From Lachancea kluyveri NRRL Y-12651 (Eukaryota > Ascomycota > Saccharomycetes > Saccharomycetales > Saccharomycetaceae), in the NCBI GenBank assembly GCA_000149225.2, contig CM000687.1:672501-736500 (forward strand): DNA of 64,000 bases, in the 5' to 3' direction. Below are positions 21,255 through 31,310 of this stretch, piece after piece. The notes beneath the pieces were generated by a model that had not been told where the DNA came from, did not search any database, and saw nothing but the letters and a program-made list of their open reading frames with translations. Position numbers and translations under genes: made by a program. Every line of letters starts with the position of its first letter. The stretch's first letter is position 1.

Positions 21255-23186
21255 TCATCTACGTAGGAAAGCTTGGTACGCATCTTGATTGATATTTACG
21301 TTACCAATACTTCTCATTTGTTTTTTACCTTCTTTTTGCCTCACTAGTAGCTTTTTCCTACGTGAAACATCTGATGCGTGTAATTTGGCCAATACATCCT
21401 TCCTACGTGCTTTAATAGTTTCACGTGCGATTATTCTATTACTGGCTCTAGCTTGGATCACGACCTCGTACAATTGCGATTTGACATATTCCTTAAACTT
21501 TTTAACCCATTCCTTACCAACACGATCCACTTGAGATCTATGCATTACTTGTGCTAACGCGTCGACACCTTTACCGTTTAATAAAAGTTCCAATTTCACG
21601 ATATCTGATGGTTTATAGCCAATATCTTCATAATCAAGAGATGCATATCCACGGGACACAGATTTTAATTTTCCGAAAAAATCATCAACCAGGTGTGCCA
21701 GTGGCATATGATATTTCAACATTACTTGGCCCGTCATGTTCAAATATGTGATTTCTATTTGAATCCCTCGGTTGTTGTCACATAGCTTAATCACACTACC
21801 AAGATACTCTTGGGGTAATGTCATAATTGCCTCCACATATGGTTCCTGTAGTGAGTTTATCTTAGATTTACGCAGAGACAGGTCTGGGAAGTCATCGGGA
21901 TTGGTAACGATTTTTTCGTCACCTGAGTTGAACTTGATTAGATAGGGAACAGTTGGTTGGGTGATAATTAGTTTGGATCCATATTCCTTTTCTAATCTTT
22001 CCTTAAATACAGACGCGTGTAAAGAGCCTAAAAACCCCAGTCTCCAGCCTTGGCCGAGGGCGTTAGAGGTTTCGCGTTGTAAAGATACTGACCTATCATT
22101 CAAAACCAGCCTACTGATATCATCATCTAAACTTTTGAATTCAGTGCCGTCCGCAGGAAATGCTCCAACAAATACCATTGGTTTGGGTTCTTCGAATCCA
22201 GGTAAAACTTCCGTCTCATGTTCGCGACCCAAGTGCATCAGTGTGTCGCCAATTTTGGCATCCCTAGAGTCTTTCATCCCGAGTACCACATACCCGACTT
22301 GACCTGTTTTTAAGGAGCCAGTTGCTGTCCTATCTGGATACATAATACCAACTTCCTTAATGTCGTATTTTTTACCTGTTTGTGCACTCAAAATCTTGTC
22401 GTTTTTTTTTACAGAACCATCAACAATGTGAACCAATAGCACGACGCCAAGGTAAGAGTCGTACCAAGAGTCTACTAACAGTGCCCTAAAGGGTTTTTTC
22501 AACTGACCCGTTGGTGGTGGAATTCTATCGATGATAGCAGGCAGTAGATCGTCCTTTACGTTAAGACCAGTTTTAGCACTAACTCTGATAATTTCCTTAC
22601 GGGGGAGTTCAAAAGTTGTTTCTACCTGTTCCTCTGCCTGTGGGATATTGGCACTATCTAGATCAATTTTGTTTATTACTGGGATCAGTTTTAGATTCAT
22701 GCTGTATGCAAGATAAAAGTTCGCCACAGTTTGAGCTTGCACACCTTGAGAAGCATCCACTAGCAACAAAGCACCACCACAAGAAGCATAAGACCTGGAA
22801 ACCTCAGCTCTGAAATCCACATGTCCTGGGGTATCCACTAAGTGTAACAGATAATCTTGTTTATTACGTTTGTCGTGGTAGAACATAGTACAGGTTTGTG
22901 CCTTAATTGTAATTCCCCTTTCTCTCTCAACTTCCAATTTATCAAGGACCTGTTTGTTCGCGTCTCCTGGTTTAATCACGTTTGTTATCTCTAACAATCT
23001 ATCACTCAAAGTAGACTTGCCATGATCAACGTGTGCCACAATGGAGAAGTTTCTATAATTCTCAATTGGAATTTGGTCAATTCTTTTTTGCAGTGCTTCC
23101 AGTTGTTTTGCTGAGCTGCCTGTGCTATTAAAACGATTGAATGTCTTAGACACATATCTTAAGCCAAATACAGCACTTCGAAGCAT
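21255..23186 (-). CDS. GUF1: Mitochondrial LepA/EF4-type GTPase
   Basis: A 643-residue protein with a mitochondrial presequence ([18 protein letters not shown]). G1 is AHVDHGKST (51-59), followed by DTPGHVDF and NKIDL, a domain II barrel, and the LepA-specific C-terminal domain (ending [19 protein letters not shown]). Guf1 is the mitochondrial homolog of bacterial LepA (EF4), which promotes translational fidelity or back-translocation under stress. Length matches S. cerevisiae (645). It is divergent from MEC3 across a 146-base promoter. The start is ATG at 23186. Confidence 0.97.
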   Translation of the reverse strand: MLRSAVFGLRYVSKTFNRFNSTGSSAKQLEALQKRIDQIPIENYRNFSIVAHVDHGKSTLSDRLLEITNVIKPGDANKQVLDKLEVERERGITIKAQTCTMFYHDKRNKQDYLLHLVDTPGHVDFRAEVSRSYASCGGALLLVDASQGVQAQTVANFYLAYSMNLKLIPVINKIDLDSANIPQAEEQVETTFELPRKEIIRVSAKTGLNVKDDLLPAIIDRIPPPTGQLKKPFRALLVDSWYDSYLGVVLLVHIVDGSVKKNDKILSAQTGKKYDIKEVGIMYPDRTATGSLKTGQVGYVVLGMKDSRDAKIGDTLMHLGREHETEVLPGFEEPKPMVFVGAFPADGTEFKSLDDDISRLVLNDRSVSLQRETSNALGQGWRLGFLGSLHASVFKERLEKEYGSKLIITQPTVPYLIKFNSGDEKIVTNPDDFPDLSLRKSKINSLQEPYVEAIMTLPQEYLGSVIKLCDNNRGIQIEITYLNMTGQVMLKYHMPLAHLVDDFFGKLKSVSRGYASLDYEDIGYKPSDIVKLELLLNGKGVDALAQVMHRSQVDRVGKEWVKKFKEYVKSQLYEVVIQARASNRIIARETIKARRKDVLAKLHASDVSRRKKLLVRQKEGKKQMRSIGNVNINQDAYQAFLRR

Positions 23187-23332
23187 CCTTAGTGTGTGCT
23201 CCTTGGGTTTGTATCCCGGATCCGTGACTGTTGGTGTTTCTCAACATGAGATGAACATTGTTTTTTTCTAAGTTTCGATAACCATGCCCGATTTCATAAA
23301 TTGTGCAAGTTTGGAAACAAAACACAGTCATA

Positions 23333-24676
23333 ATGAAGCTAAAGCTCGTAATCAATGGCTCCGAGTCGCCTGATGATTATAAACTGCTAAAATCTACCAT
23401 TTCAACCGTTGCATCATTACGGAAAACAGCAATTTTAAGGTTTACAAGTGACCGCTTAATTATCATCTCTACACCAAATTCATCCTCGAATACTTCAACC
23501 TTGACAGGAGATACAGGCCAACTATGGTGTACGATACCTCGTGATGTTTTTTCCTTATACAATGTAATTTCGGCGCGTGATTTAAATACTATCACAATGG
23601 AATGTAATTGTGATACGTTGTTAAGTGTACTTAAAAAATACGAACGGGTCACAAACAGCGGTGGTTCAAGTGATATGACACTTAAACTGCAAAGCATGCC
23701 CGATTGGAATATCCCCAGAGATCCTGTTTCAAGTAGTAGTACCATAGTCAATGGGAGTAGTAATGGTACAACTGTCAGTAAGCCCAACCCTGTATGTGCA
23801 CTTGGGATTACCTTTGAAGAAATCATGGTTATGAATAATGATTTAAACAATACAGGAGGGGGTGGAGTTGCTACAAGTAAAGTGGTGGCACACTCATTTA
23901 AGGTTCCTGCCAAATTACTGTTTAAAGCACAAGACGCAAGGATTCAGGAGCCAATGATCAATTATACACAGCTAATGATGTATAAGTTACCCCTGCCGAG
24001 CTCTGAATTTGGTCAGGGTTTCAGTAATTTCATAAAAAGGGTTGACAGATATACTAATGTGCATAACGTCAAGCTTAGTGCGAAAAAGTTTGTAAAAACC
24101 ACACACACAGAGAGGGATGACACGCCTAATTTGAAAATTATTGTTAATGAACTGGATTGGTACCTAGAATTGTGCTGGAATGGGCCTTTAGACCCTGTAC
24201 TACAACCAGATGATTCGCAGCGAGTACCAGGTCAATACGATGGAGAAAATGCGGAGGTGATCATACCTCAATCTCTAAGGGTTACAGATGAAGTCGGAGA
24301 TAAACCTCTGGCTGACAGTATGGCCATTGAAGATAGTGAAATAAACTATGCTAATACGAGCGTATCCCAGAGCTTTGAACGGAGTTTATCGAAGGAGGAT
24401 ACGGATATTAGTTTTCTACCAAACAGCAAGGGTTCTGTAATGGAAGAAGACCCTCCATTGACGCAGCATGAAGTCATAATTCGCTGCAAGGACTGGAAGG
24501 TCTGCTCTAAGCTATACGAGGCCTTTGAGGAAATCGTACTAGCGATCTCCCATGACGAATCATGTGTTTTCCACTGCTCTTTGGACAGAGGCAGTATCGA
24601 GGATGAAGAAGAGGGAGAGAGGCCGAAAGAAAGGGGACAAATTATCTACTACATGGCCAGATCTAAAGGACTTTGA
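23333..24676 (+). CDS. MEC3: 9-1-1 checkpoint clamp subunit Mec3 (Hus1-like)
   Basis: A 447-residue protein. The N-terminus MKLKLVINGSES and the pattern of a PCNA-like clamp fit Mec3/Hus1; S. cerevisiae Mec3 has 474 residues. Mec3 with Rad17 and Ddc1 forms the 9-1-1 ring loaded at DNA lesions to activate Mec1. A Ser/Asn-rich insertion is present (about residues 135-150), and an acidic Ser-rich region lies near residues 330-375. The ATG at 23333 is chosen over the longer frame, which starts at a non-ATG. Synteny between GUF1 and SER1/RPS30 supports the call, since the family diverges quickly. Confidence 0.88.
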   Translation: MKLKLVINGSESPDDYKLLKSTISTVASLRKTAILRFTSDRLIIISTPNSSSNTSTLTGDTGQLWCTIPRDVFSLYNVISARDLNTITMECNCDTLLSVLKKYERVTNSGGSSDMTLKLQSMPDWNIPRDPVSSSSTIVNGSSNGTTVSKPNPVCALGITFEEIMVMNNDLNNTGGGGVATSKVVAHSFKVPAKLLFKAQDARIQEPMINYTQLMMYKLPLPSSEFGQGFSNFIKRVDRYTNVHNVKLSAKKFVKTTHTERDDTPNLKIIVNELDWYLELCWNGPLDPVLQPDDSQRVPGQYDGENAEVIIPQSLRVTDEVGDKPLADSMAIEDSEINYANTSVSQSFERSLSKEDTDISFLPNSKGSVMEEDPPLTQHEVIIRCKDWKVCSKLYEAFEEIVLAISHDESCVFHCSLDRGSIEDEEEGERPKERGQIIYYMARSKGL

Positions 24677-24832
24677 AAGTTCGCGTTACTACTCATTTCC
24701 GCATTCCTCATTTGTTGTATCTTCTTGTTTTTTTTTGTTTTTTTTTTGCACTTTGCACTTTGCATTCAGTTTATGCTATATACTCCCAAGATTTATAAAG
24801 AAAATTCACAATTTAGGGTAAATGAAGAAAAC

Positions 24833-26017
24833 TCAGGCATTTGTCTCTGCAAATTCTTTGACAAATGCGGTTAGTTTTTCAACACTTTTTAGGGTGACAG
24901 CATTGTATAAGGAAGCTCTGAACCCACCAACAGAACGGTGGCCCTTCAAACCGGTCAATTTCAATTCGTTGGCCTGTTTCAAAAATTTATCGTCTAAGCC
25001 GTCCTTTTTAAGGGTGAAAACCACATTCATCTTAGATCTACAGCTTGGATCGACAGGCAAGTTGTAGAAACCAGGATACGAGTCAAGTGTTTCGTACAAA
25101 ATCTTTGCCTTCGTTTCATTTTCTCTTTGCTGTTCTGGAACACCACCTTTTTTCAATAGGTTCTTAAAGACCAAATTCATCACATGTAATGTAAAGATTG
25201 GGATGGTGTTGTAAGCGGAGTTATTTTCAACAACGGTTGGGTAATGGAACGCAATTGGAGTAATTGGGATTTGTAATTCACGAAGCTTTTCATCCGAAAC
25301 CTTTTTGATATCTTCTAAAATGGATTTCTTGACAATGTACAAAGTCAGACCAGCCAACCCAATGTTCTTTTGAGCACCGGCCATGATAACACCGTATTTA
25401 GAGACGTCGATTTCACGAGACAAAATGTCACTAGACAAATCGGCGACAATTTCAACTTCACTTTCAACCAAAGCCTCAGGCAATTGAGGCCATTCGACAC
25501 CGTGCACTGTTTCATTTTCACATAAGTATACATAGGAGTATTTCTTTTGCTTCAATTTATCTATCCATGCGGACTCTGGAGGAATAACGCCAAACCTACC
25601 GTTGTTGTACTCCTTTGCATTGACTAGTATTTCTGCGTCAACACCCAACCTCTGAGCTTCTTGGTAAGCTTTAGTAGACCAGGAACCAGTTACCAAGTAG
25701 CCGGCAGGAGCCTTGTGACCGGTTTTGCCTGCATAAGCAGAGGTCATATTGGTAGCTAGAGAAGAGAACCCTGTAGTACCACCACCCTGCATGAAAAATA
25801 CTTCATGAGTCTCTGGAATGCTTAAAAGCTTACGCAAGTTAGCCTTGGCATCATCGATGACCTTAGTAGCATCCTTAGAACGGTGAGAAATTTCACCGAT
25901 ACCAAGACCCAAGCCATTGTAATTGATTAAGTCAGTGGCTGCTTCTTGTAAGACAGAGGTTGGCAACTGTGCTGGGCCTGCACCGAAATGATTTGGTTCT
26001 TCTCTTTGTAGAGACAT
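24833..26017 (-). CDS. SER1: Phosphoserine aminotransferase
   Basis: A 394-residue class V aminotransferase. FGAGPAQLP near the N-terminus, GEISHRS, the PLP phosphate contact QGGGTTGF (77-84), and the Schiff-base lysine in AGAQKNIG (Lys217) are all visible. It converts 3-phosphohydroxypyruvate to phosphoserine using glutamate, in the serine pathway. Length equals S. cerevisiae Ser1 (395). A Gcn4 site lies 127 bases upstream. It corresponds to YOR184W and sits between two genes of the YLR block, showing the merged ancestral order. Confidence 0.97.
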   Translation of the reverse strand: MSLQREEPNHFGAGPAQLPTSVLQEAATDLINYNGLGLGIGEISHRSKDATKVIDDAKANLRKLLSIPETHEVFFMQGGGTTGFSSLATNMTSAYAGKTGHKAPAGYLVTGSWSTKAYQEAQRLGVDAEILVNAKEYNNGRFGVIPPESAWIDKLKQKKYSYVYLCENETVHGVEWPQLPEALVESEVEIVADLSSDILSREIDVSKYGVIMAGAQKNIGLAGLTLYIVKKSILEDIKKVSDEKLRELQIPITPIAFHYPTVVENNSAYNTIPIFTLHVMNLVFKNLLKKGGVPEQQRENETKAKILYETLDSYPGFYNLPVDPSCRSKMNVVFTLKKDGLDDKFLKQANELKLTGLKGHRSVGGFRASLYNAVTLKSVEKLTAFVKEFAETNA

Positions 26018-26143
26018 TTTTCTTTATAATCTGAATTGGGCCAAGTAGATACTGATAGACAGGGAGAAAAAAAGGGTTGACAAAGGTGCCGTCAGTTTAA
26101 TCAACCTGTGTTATTATATGCATATATATTTCCTTCGGGACAG

Positions 26144-26150
26144 ATGACTC
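26144..26150. promoter_or_regulatory. Gcn4 site upstream of SER1
   Basis: ATGACTC is the Gcn4 core. SER1 is under general amino-acid control in S. cerevisiae, and the distance from its start is typical. Confidence 0.6.
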
Positions 26151-26291
26151 TACCTCGCATTTTTGTCACCACAAATTAAAACTTGGAATTAAATTGGAAA
26201 ATTTTCGCGAATGCCACAGCTGAAAAGCATGACCATAGGGCTCTATCAACCATCCTTTAGGGTACTAGTTGATGGTGTGACTGCTTTGTAA

Positions 26292-26331
26292 ACACCCGTA
26301 CCTTTTTATCTGTTTATCTTTTGTGTACGGG
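26292..26331. promoter_or_regulatory. Pair of inverted Rap1 sites upstream of RPS30
   Basis: ACACCCGTACC lies at 26292-26302, and its inverted relative TGTGTACGGG at 26322-26331, followed by GTTTTAAAC and T-rich sequence. Paired Rap1 sites followed by T-rich tracts are typical of yeast ribosomal-protein promoters. They sit 240-280 bases before the RPS30 ATG. Confidence 0.75.
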
Positions 26332-26410
26332 TTTTAAACTTTTTTTTCGCTTTTTTTTTTTACTGTCTTATTATCATCGCCTCATTGGAATTAGTGATAC
26401 CCGAATCTGA

Positions 26411-26467
26411 GAGACCCACGCGAGACTCGGGGCTTCGGCCCTCCTGGCCGCGCAGCCTGAGACCCAC
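26411..26467 (+). promoter_or_regulatory. GC-rich block with C(UUCG)G hairpin and repeated GAGACCCAC
   Basis: In an AT-rich promoter this block of about 57 bases is strongly GC-rich. GGGGC (26429-26433), TTCG loop, GCCCT (26438-26442) forms a five-pair stem with the exceptionally stable C(UUCG)G tetraloop. GAGACCCAC occurs at 26411-26419 and again at 26459-26467. It lies 105-160 bases upstream of the RPS30 ATG, so it may be a factor-binding block or part of the 5' leader. Function unknown. Confidence 0.5.
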
Positions 26468-26571
26468 TCCTTGCTGTTACAATTCCAAATCCTAAGCAGT
26501 GTAGGTTACAGTAAAAATCCGTTTATTTAACAACACTCTTTATTCATTAGTTAAGAAACCAATAAGACAAA

Positions 26572-27236
26572 ATGGTACGTTAAAATACTAGATATATGAC
26601 ATGACGGAATGGATTATAAGGGTGAATAGAGAAACTACGATGCCATTTTCGAGAATAGCAAAATGGGGAAATTTTCAAGGACGACTTGTGATATTGAGAT
26701 ATTGGTAGAGCGCTTGGCTGACGGTATCAATACCTAGAATGGTTTACTAGAGAGAATAATCTGTGGACATGTATTGTAGAAACGGTACGACATTTGGGAG
26801 ATCATGAAGTTCGGACTTAAGAGAATCCTTGCTATACCTTTTGAAGCTGTCAGTAGAAGGATTTAAGTGTTTCAGAGACCAGGCAACCTCAGATGCCTTA
26901 AACAGTAAGCCTCCTACTCGCTCGATGATGATTGTTACTTCTGGTCCAACTGGAAGCTGCGCTGTAGTTGTATGGTTCGCTCATTAGATCCATGTTCCTC
27001 CGTATTTTAAAAATATGAATGGGTTACTAACAATAAATTCTGTACAGGCTAAAGTCCACGGTTCCCTATCTCGTGCTGGTAAGGTTAAATCCCAAACTCC
27101 AAAGGTTGAAAAGCAAGAAAAGCCAAAGCAACCAAAGGGTCGTGCTTACAAGAGATTGTTGTACACCAGAAGATTCGTTAACGTTACTTTGACCAACGGT
27201 AAGAGAAAGATGAACCCATCTCCATCTTCCCAATAA
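26572..27236 (+). CDS. RPS30: Small ribosomal subunit protein eS30 (spliced)
   Basis: Exon 1 is the ATG alone (26572-26574). The intron is 26575-27047 (473 nt): 5' site GTACGT, branch TACTAAC at 27025-27031, 3' site CAG at 27045-27047. Exon 2 (27048-27236) encodes [20 protein letters not shown] and continues to NPSPSSQ. The 63-residue product equals the length of S. cerevisiae Rps30 and is very basic. An intron directly after the start codon is known for this gene in yeast. A longer unspliced frame through the branch point is an artefact. A single copy stands for RPS30A/RPS30B (YLR287C-A/YOR182C). Confidence 0.95.
26575..27047 (+). other. RPS30 intron
   Basis: Bounded by GTACGT and ACAG with a perfect TACTAAC branch point 17 bases before the acceptor. 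The 5' site is GTACGT rather than the commonest yeast GTATGT. No embedded snoRNA was recognised. Confidence 0.92.
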
Positions 27237-27798
27237 ATATAGAAAGAACCACAGGTTTTTAGTTTTTCTTTCTATTTTTTCAATGCTTAGTTTTGATAGT
27301 ATAACACATATATATCATTTTAAATCGAAATCACTAGTATGATATTTTAAGCCCTAAAGCATAACGCCTACAGTTTGAAGAATCAAGGTTCACTATGGTC
27401 CCTTACGGTGTTGGCCGAACCTTCTCTGATTTGGATAGCAGTTTCTGAATGTAGAAACGTAAAGAGCGTGTCTTCCGATGATGTATTACACATAAAGGCC
27501 GTAGGCTGTACTTCAGCAAGACCTATGTTTACCTCTCGCAATATTTTAAAGTCCAAGTTTAAATACCCCAGATTTTGCAAGCTATAACTTTTTGCTAGAT
27601 GCAAAATTGCAGTACTTGTCACTTTTTATGCTTGAACTCATCATATTCCAATTAGAAGTCTATCATAAACCGAGGGTATATAGGGTTTTGGTGCCTCGGA
27701 TCATTTTTGAGCAAGTAAAATTTTCTACTTGGAATATTTCAATCTCATCTCGTGAATAATGGTATTACTGACGCAAGAACTGGTCATCACTCTTTTCA
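27237..27798. other. Intergenic between RPS30 and the YLR287C-like gene
   Basis: RPS30 3' region followed by a promoter without obvious motifs. No further gene seen. Confidence 0.4.
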
Positions 27799-28923
27799 AT
27801 GTCTGAAACATTTGATGAATCTCATATACTACAGCTAGTTTCCAATATCCGTACCCAGTTTTTGGAAGCTTATCCTTCTGCGGACTCCCTACACAAGATT
27901 AAATCTTCCACTAAACTGGAAGGATCGGAACCTTTGGTCGAGCTGGGCAAATTAGCTTCCATTATCAAAGCGCATTCCACCAAAGTTGGTATCATCTATA
28001 ATCCAGATACCCTGTTCAAAAGTAAACAAAATATATCTACTGCATTTAAAGAATTACAAGCATTTACAAATTCCGTATTTTATTTGTTAAGTTTGTTACC
28101 ACTATTTTACTCATCAAAGCATTATGCGGAATACCTTTTGGATGAATTAGATGCCTGTTTACTAGGTTTGCTTGGTGGTATCGGAAATTTGTGTGATGAA
28201 ATTGAGAGGCTGATGCACTTAAATGATGTGCAACCTGATGCTGATGACAGTAAAAATGCTAAACCCCTAGACACGGACAAAAGACCTGATCACGATGATG
28301 TTAGACTAATTTCTATTGGTAAAATTTGGGCTTCATGTGATACGTTTACCAAGATATCTTCTTTGGGGAACTTGGGTCTTCTAAATAACAAAATTCAAAT
28401 AAGTTCCAAATTGATTAATGACACTTTAACAGAAGTAGAAGAATGGCTAGAAGATCCGCAATTAGAAGATTCAGACCCATTTGGTTTGGACAACTCTCTT
28501 TCTGGTGATGAAAGTGGACAAGATGAATTCAACAGTGGGGACGAAGGTGAGAAACAGGTACTGGAACAAATGGTCAAGTTCATTAAACTGTGGCAAAATA
28601 ACCTAAAAATGATCAAACTGCTACTTTCTTCTTTTAGTAAGAGTATCTCTTCTAACGATTACAAATCGAAAGAAAAAGACGGTGAGAGTTTGACCAAGCT
28701 GAATCAACTGCATGGTGCCACAGTTGCAAAAATTGATGATTTGATTTCCACTGCGTTCATGCTTTCACAGGATTTTGATCCAGAAGATAAGGAGTTAAAA
28801 GAGATAGTTGAAGACTTGAACGATTCGATTAAAAAAATTGTCAAAATTATCAAGCTACTAAACAGAAATGAGGAAAAGAAAGGAAAGTGGGTCGAAGTTT
28901 GGGAGAACAAGTTTTTCTCTTAG
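27799..28923 (+). CDS. YLR287C-like protein, CCNDBP1/GCIP-type helical fold
   Basis: A 374-residue, mostly helical acidic protein. An acidic low-complexity stretch (about residues 214-255, EEWLEDPQLEDSDPFGLDNS and on) separates two helical halves, the layout of the Grap2/cyclin-D-interacting (CCNDBP1) family. S. cerevisiae YLR287C (355 residues) occupies this place between RPS30A and CTS1 on the equivalent strand. Its molecular role is not established. The start is ATG at 27799. Confidence 0.82.
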   Translation: MSETFDESHILQLVSNIRTQFLEAYPSADSLHKIKSSTKLEGSEPLVELGKLASIIKAHSTKVGIIYNPDTLFKSKQNISTAFKELQAFTNSVFYLLSLLPLFYSSKHYAEYLLDELDACLLGLLGGIGNLCDEIERLMHLNDVQPDADDSKNAKPLDTDKRPDHDDVRLISIGKIWASCDTFTKISSLGNLGLLNNKIQISSKLINDTLTEVEEWLEDPQLEDSDPFGLDNSLSGDESGQDEFNSGDEGEKQVLEQMVKFIKLWQNNLKMIKLLLSSFSKSISSNDYKSKEKDGESLTKLNQLHGATVAKIDDLISTAFMLSQDFDPEDKELKEIVEDLNDSIKKIVKIIKLLNRNEEKKGKWVEVWENKFFS

Positions 28924-29345
28924 AAATAGTATTAACTTCTATAGTGCGAAAGGTGTATATTTATTCTATTCTATTTAGTATTGTTGACGGAATAGAATAG
29001 TGCTTTTTGGCACTTGTAAGCTAGTATTATTTTTTAAAGAAAACATGGATTTGTAGCTTAATTCATTGCCTCAACTTTTGATGCATTCCTCTTCCAGCTC
29101 TGTCGAGTTTCCGTGATGTCGTGGTGTATGAGAAAAATGTATTGGGTACACCTGGTTAAGTGTGGCCGTCTTGTTTTCACAAATGTATATTGCGAAATTA
29201 CTTTAAAAGCGCTTTAATGCCTTTATAAAGCGGCATACATAGTGTAGAGAAATGATATCAGTACCTGTCGAATTAATTATCTGCATTTTTTTAAAGGATT
29301 ACTCTATCTGTACAAAAATATGACCTGAATACCCTACTTTTTTTT
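28924..29345. other. Intergenic between convergent YLR287C-like gene and LAS17
   Basis: A 3' to 3' interval, AT-rich, with a tandem TTCTA-like pair near 28960-28975. No gene seen. Confidence 0.45.
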
Positions 29346-31310
29346 TTACCAATCATCGCCATTGTCATATTCGTCGTCGCTATTGCTAACTTTATTCTTC
29401 CTTTGGCTTAAAGCAGCAGCTAATGCATCGGCTAATGAGGCAGGTGCACCTCCGCCAGGTGCACCCCCAGGCGGACCTGGTGCAGCAGGGGTTTTTGGTT
29501 CTTCTCCTCTCACTTCTTGTAGTAGTACAGATGGTTTATCTAATTGTGATTTATCAACCTTCTTTAGAGCACCAATACCACCTGCTCCCCTAATGGAAGC
29601 CAGTAAGGCATCACGTCCGGGGTCTCCTGTTGCTTCAACAAAACCGGTACCAGAAGGCTGGGAAGGCTGAGCAGCAACTGGCATTGGTGGTGGAGGTGGA
29701 GCAATTGGTTGTTGTTGGGTTAAGAAAGCTGGTGGTGGAGGTGCGGCTGCCGTATTGCCTTGTTGAGGCATAGATGGTGGCGGTGGTGGTGGTGGGGGAA
29801 TATATTGATTAGGCTGTTGTTGAGGAGGCAGTGGAGGCGCTACAGGAGCAGCTGTCGCCATTTGTTGCTGATAAGGAAGAGCGGGTGGAGGTGGGATTGC
29901 CGGTGTAGCGTGTTGCTGAGGTGGCAGCGCTGGAGGTGGTGGAATTGCAAATGCAGATTGTTGTGGTTGAGCCGGTGTCTGTACAGCTGGCCTTGATAAC
30001 CTTGGAGGAGGTGGGGGTGCGGCACTACGTCTCGGAGGAGGTGCTGGTGCTGGTGCTCTTCCTACATGTGTGGTAGTTGGATGGTTTGTAAAATGTGGTC
30101 GAGAGGTGGAATTCATGCCAGCTTTCCGAGGTGGTGGTGGTGGTGCAGGACCACGTCTTGGAGGTGGCGCTGGTGGTGCAGAGCCCCTAGAAGGTAATAT
30201 GGGGGCCGGATTTTGGGGGGCAACATTTCTGATAGGTAGGAATGGTGCGTTAGGTCTCGATTGTTGAGGTGGTAACGCTGGCGGGTTTGTAGGTACCTGG
30301 GCAAATTGTTGGGGTGGGACAGGGTTTGAGAAATTATAAGTTTGCTGTGGAGGCTGCTGTGGAAGCTGCTGTGAAGGTTGTTGCGGTGTAGGCGTCTGCT
30401 GGGGTTTAACTGGAGGGGGAAGAAACTGTGCAGGAGGAGGCGGTAGCTTATACTTTGTCCCATGCTCCTGTTGGGATGGAGCTGGTGTCGGAGTAGATGA
30501 GGCAGACGTGAAAGCAGACGATGGTTCTTCAGAGTGTCCACGTTCATTAGTATTGTTATAAACTGCTGGTGATGGAGATGGGGATGGTGATAGTGCAGTT
30601 GGTGGTGCCGGTGGTGCTGGTGGTGCTGGTGGTGCCGGTGGTGCCGGTGGTGCCGGTGGATTGGGCGTAGGTGTAGCTGTTGGAGTATTAGTAGCTGTAC
30701 TGACGGGTGTATGGTGGTAACTGTTTGTTTCAAGCGCAATAGGTGGCGGCGGTGGTGGTGCTTTCTTTTTCGTACTCGGAATTGGCTCAGTAGAATCGTA
30801 TTTATATCTTTGCCTTTGATCGCTAATCATTGACTCACCTCTTGGACCCTGGACAATACGCTGCTCCTGCTCTTCCTTTACCTTTTTGGTTAAGGCAATT
30901 GCATTTTTGTTAGAAAGGGTCTTCTTAGACCCATACTTTTCACGCTTTTGCACTCTTTTTAAGAAGTGAGCAGCTTCATTCAAGTCTTCAAACAAAAGCC
31001 CCGCCAAACACTCTTCTATCTCAAAAGTATGAAAAAAGGTACGGTCCTGGTTGTATTCAAAGTTTGCATATAACTCTTGATCCCAAATAACACCTCTATG
31101 GCCTTGTATGTCAACCAACTTCAAGAAAAAGGTGTTACCAACTATATCATCAACTAATGCAGCGGCTCCTGAAAGACCAGTGTACTGCCACTCTTGTGGG
31201 TTTGGGTACGCTATGTACAACCTCGCGATCGTAACATCGATGATTTTGTTGGAGGCCTTTGGTAGCGCTCTTTTAATCTTTTCTTTGTCAGTAGAGTTTA
31301 ATAAACCCAT
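29346..31310 (-). CDS. LAS17: WASP homolog, Arp2/3 activator
   Basis: A 654-residue protein. The N-terminal WH1/EVH1 domain spans about residues 12-130 (IARLYIAYPNPQEWQYTGLS, GHRGVIWDQELY, FHTFEIEECLAGLLF), binding verprolin. A basic stretch follows, then about 400 residues of proline-rich SH3 ligand sequence with PPAP and PPPPP runs. A WH2-like segment (DALLASIRGAGGIGALKKVD) and the acidic Arp2/3-binding end DEYDNGDDW close the protein. It drives actin patch assembly in endocytosis. S. cerevisiae Las17 has 633 residues. Position and strand fit YOR181W. The start is ATG at 31310. Confidence 0.96.
   Translation of the reverse strand: MGLLNSTDKEKIKRALPKASNKIIDVTIARLYIAYPNPQEWQYTGLSGAAALVDDIVGNTFFLKLVDIQGHRGVIWDQELYANFEYNQDRTFFHTFEIEECLAGLLFEDLNEAAHFLKRVQKREKYGSKKTLSNKNAIALTKKVKEEQEQRIVQGPRGESMISDQRQRYKYDSTEPIPSTKKKAPPPPPPIALETNSYHHTPVSTATNTPTATPTPNPPAPPAPPAPPAPPAPPAPPTALSPSPSPSPAVYNNTNERGHSEEPSSAFTSASSTPTPAPSQQEHGTKYKLPPPPAQFLPPPVKPQQTPTPQQPSQQLPQQPPQQTYNFSNPVPPQQFAQVPTNPPALPPQQSRPNAPFLPIRNVAPQNPAPILPSRGSAPPAPPPRRGPAPPPPPRKAGMNSTSRPHFTNHPTTTHVGRAPAPAPPPRRSAAPPPPPRLSRPAVQTPAQPQQSAFAIPPPPALPPQQHATPAIPPPPALPYQQQMATAAPVAPPLPPQQQPNQYIPPPPPPPPSMPQQGNTAAAPPPPAFLTQQQPIAPPPPPMPVAAQPSQPSGTGFVEATGDPGRDALLASIRGAGGIGALKKVDKSQLDKPSVLLQEVRGEEPKTPAAPGPPGGAPGGGAPASLADALAAALSQRKNKVSNSDDEYDNGDDW
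30601..30660 (-). repeat. 9-bp coding repeat in LAS17 (Pro-Pro-Ala units)
   Basis: Tandem GGTGGTGCC/GGTGGTGCT units on the plus strand encode repeated PPA in the proline-rich region, about six units with third-position variation. Confidence 0.85.

Noticed and set aside
27015-27236. Unspliced 73-residue reading of RPS30
   Set aside because: Its first residues cross the branch point and acceptor site; the spliced model gives the exact 63-residue protein.
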